A program made the translations under genes and the position numbers. The notes beneath the pieces are model-generated. The model was not told the DNA's origin and did not search any database. It saw only the letters and a program-made list of their open reading frames with translations. Below are positions 61,918 to 64,000 of a stretch of 64,000 bases of DNA, piece after piece (the first letter of the stretch is position 1; each line of letters begins with the position of its first letter). Source of the DNA: Cenococcum geophilum 1.58 (lineage: Eukaryota; Ascomycota; Dothideomycetes; Gloniales; Gloniaceae); assembly GCA_001692895.1 (NCBI GenBank), contig KV748216.1, positions 806,001 to 870,000 of the forward strand, read 5' to 3'.

Positions 61918-62369
61918 TGTTACAGACCTTATATTAGCAGTAGTTAAACTACTAAAGAGAGATATAAACGGACTAGTAGTAGAAGTACGGGAGGTACTAG
62001 AACTAGTTAAATTATAGAATAAAAGGTAGTTAAGTTATATAATAAGTTATAAGAGGAAATCTATTAATCTATTAGATTTATAAAAGGAGATCTATTAATC
62101 TATTAGATTTATAAAATCTACTTATATACCTTATATATCTTATATACCTTATATACTTAGTATTTTTTAGGCGCAGTATTGCATATTTAAAGGACTACAG
62201 TCCCTACCTAGATAGTTCTCTTCTTTGTAGTAAATCTCAGAATATAATTAGAGTTAATTTATTAGGCAACTACTCTACTAGTTATTATTACGTTATTAAC
62301 TTCTTATTTACCTATATACCTAGCCTATTAATAAGTCTACCGTAGTTCCTACTATAAGGCTTTGTTATA
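61918..62369 (+). repeat. G4 LTR 3 (452 bp)
   Basis: Starts TGTTACAGACC and ends AAGGCTTTGTTATA. Contains GGAGATCTATTAATCTATTA twice in tandem (about 62055-62115), which accounts for the extra 31 bp. Followed by the CTTAG target copy. Confidence 0.9.
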
Positions 62370-62374
62370 CTTAG

Positions 62375-64000
62375 TAGCTAAGATAACCTTATTAAGGCGC
62401 GTGCAATTACCTACTAATAGTAATTAGGTAAGAAATATAAAGAAGGTATTAAAGTAAATCTCTCTTCTATTAGGACTAACTTATCCACTTATACTTAATA
62501 CCACTTAACTAGCTATTAGAGAGTAGTACCTTACTTTAAGCCTAAGGTTAGTTTTTAAAGGGAGATAGGAGTAGTTAGCGCAGTAGTTATAATAAGAAAA
62601 TTAGAGTTATAACCTATACCGTTATAATAACTCTCCTATAGTGCCTTTAGAGTTTACGTCTTAGAATTACATTTATTCTTCTAAAGAAACTAAAGTGGGT
62701 ATTTATAGTAGCAGTTACTATTTAGTATAGCCCTCTAATAGTTGCTTATAGAGTCCCTACTTTTAATCTCCTACTTTATCTAGGGACGAACTTTATTCTT
62801 ATTAGTTAACTAGTTAGTAATTATACTATTAAATTCCTAGTTTAAATAAGGGTACTATTTTAATAAGTTGCTATTATAACCTAAATCGGACTAATAACTG
62901 CTCCCCTAAGAAAATAATTACTATAATTAACTTGCCTGGCGATTATATAAAAGTATATTATGTCTATATTTTAGCTTAGACATTATTTAACTAGCAATTT
63001 CTTTTTATATTAACTCCTTCTAATATCCTAACTAATTAAACGCCTAATATGGTATAAAGAATATCGCTACTTCGGTTTTATTACGACCCCTTACTATATA
63101 ACTAAACCTTTGCTATAAATCTCTAATATTATCTATAATTAGGAGATTCTATTAGACAATTATATAAATATCTAGGATATCTATGCCCATTCTAAGAGTA
63201 GTTATGGCTACTATAATCCGAATATCTAACTACTTACTACGGAAAATATTATATATCCTATCCTATTTATACTTCGCTATATAAGATATATATATCCCAA
63301 CTATCTAGTTTATAAAATGCGCTAAATAGCCCTTTTAGATAAGAGACTTCTTAAAGTACTAAGAGACTACCATGACGCGTCTTCTACCATTAAGAGATAT
63401 AATTATTTTTAGTATTTTCTAAGGAGTTAAGCTACCGCCTAAAGACTTAACTGCTTAGTTAAGTAAAAAGTATAACTGCTTATAGTAATTTATCTTTCTT
63501 TTTAGTATCGGAAATATATAAATTAAGATATCTAGTCGGTTAATAGACGTATAAATAATCTCTAATATACCTAGTTTAGTTCCCTCCGGTTAAAACCTAC
63601 TACTTTTTTTTACTACTTATTTTATCTTAATATCTATAGTTATAGAGCAGCTAAAGAAAACAATACTTAATAAAAGAGACCGGTGTAGCTTATGGATTAA
63701 AATTAAGTTGCTCTAAAACTCCTTTTACTAGTAAAGTATATAATACTTATTAATAGCCACTAGTCTAACTTAGTACTAGAAGGATAAATCCTATAAAATC
63801 TTCTAAAATTTAGGAGATATAGCTTACTCTAGCCTAAGTAATATATAGGTATATATACCATTCTTAATATCTTTAAGTAGTTAAGGGTTATAGAATTTTA
63901 TATCCGCTAATATTAAATATAGGTTTATACTAGGGTATTAACAAATTAACTTAACCTATTTCCCCCCTAGCTTACTTAATAAAATAAGCTGTATTATAAT
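62375..64000 (-). pseudogene. RecQ-like DNA helicase relic (C-terminal half), RIP-degraded, continues beyond the window
   Basis: The minus strand from about 63950 downward reads as one frame with TAA/TAG at Gln/Trp positions. Helicase motif V is IRIIVAITTLRMGID at 63176-63228 (ancestral ATTALGMGID type). Motif VI is DL*QRFSYIVRGRNKTEVAI near 63070-63137, matching the QRFGRA-RG arginine-finger pattern of RecQ-family helicases. A downstream Cys-bearing block (NCYYKYPL*FL*KNKC, then ESYYNG, 62610-62740) fits the RecQ zinc-binding subdomain with Cys changed to Tyr. RecQ helicases unwind DNA 3'-5' in the nucleus. Fungal relatives with this motif VI variant are often multicopy, and some are telomere-linked. 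The N-terminal motifs (Walker A, DEAH) lie mostly outside the window. The gene continues across G4 at 53190. Confidence 0.75.

Larger units (their letters stand above)
53196..62369 (+). mobile_element. Compound Ty3/gypsy element G4 with three LTRs
   Basis: LTRs at 53196-53616, 60642-61062 (both 421 bp) and 61918-62369 (452 bp, with a 31-bp internal duplication). The first and third are flanked by the same target copy CTTAG (53191-53195 and 62370-62374), while the middle LTR has no matching flank. The segment 61063-61917 repeats 59786-60641, the chromodomain and 3' region. The structure is LTR-internal-LTR-truncated internal-LTR in one insertion site. G4 is related to G1/G3 in gag-pol and LTR 3' half but differs in the LTR 5' half. 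Confidence 0.9.

Noticed and set aside
1-64000. tRNA, rRNA, CRISPR array or centromeric satellite
   Set aside because: No cloverleaf-type gene, rRNA core sequence, regularly spaced repeat array or tandem satellite was recognised by eye.

Overview
The window looks like an AT-rich, repeat-packed block of a filamentous ascomycete (Pezizomycotina) genome that has undergone repeat-induced point mutation (RIP). CpA is nearly absent and TpA is in large excess. Recognisable retrotransposon proteins are broken almost only by TAA/TAG where Gln or Trp is expected, with Asp->Asn, Gly->Arg, Cys->Tyr and His->Tyr changes. The six-frame ORFs over most of the window are therefore chance ORFs or fragments. 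AT-isochores such as those of Leptosphaeria maculans are a good analogy; the species cannot be named from the sequence. Layout: (1) 1-4120, end of a Ty1/copia element (+) with a small MITE in it. (2) 4121-8489, decayed unique sequence holding the relic of a Zn(II)2Cys6 zinc-cluster gene near 7.95 kb. (3) 8490-23539, an old Ty3/gypsy element on the minus strand (called G0) with two 198-bp LTRs, split by a younger full-length gypsy element on the plus strand (G1, 9506-18442, 424-bp LTRs, perfect ATTTA target duplication). G1 carries a GC-normal ~1-kb insertion flanked by a 15-bp direct repeat. (4) 23540-28560, decayed sequence with one long coding-like stretch and LTR/MITE fragments. (5) 28.56-30.9 kb, the only GC-normal island, with an intact two-exon gene (28905-29658, +) and a doubtful minus-strand gene. 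(6) 30572-39240, two copies of a ~425-bp inverted-repeat element side by side; the first was entered by gypsy element G2 (30775-38446, +), and the second preserves the empty site. A third small MITE follows. (7) 39379-47290, full-length gypsy G3 (minus strand, same family as G1, 426-bp LTRs, CTTAT duplication). (8) 47291-53195 and 62370-64000, decayed sequence with a 307-bp MITE and the relic of a RecQ-like DNA helicase on the minus strand. That relic is interrupted by gypsy G4 (53196-62369, +, CTTAG duplication), a compound element with three LTRs and a partial second internal region. G4 itself carries a non-RIP-mutated 227-bp solo LTR (ATTAT duplication) in its reverse transcriptase. The insertions give a relative order: G0 before G1 before the LINE-like insert; inverted-repeat element before G2; RecQ gene before G4 before the solo LTR. 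The two insertions that landed last (11357-12377 and 57508-57734) are GC-normal, so they probably arrived after the main RIP episode or were too short or too rare to trigger it. The island gene survives with ordinary codon use, a canonical 73-bp intron and its own promoter region. Its N-terminus loosely recalls N-terminal helical domains of fungal NLR-like (STAND) proteins; that is an inference, not an identification. No rRNA, tRNA, CRISPR array or telomere repeat was recognised.
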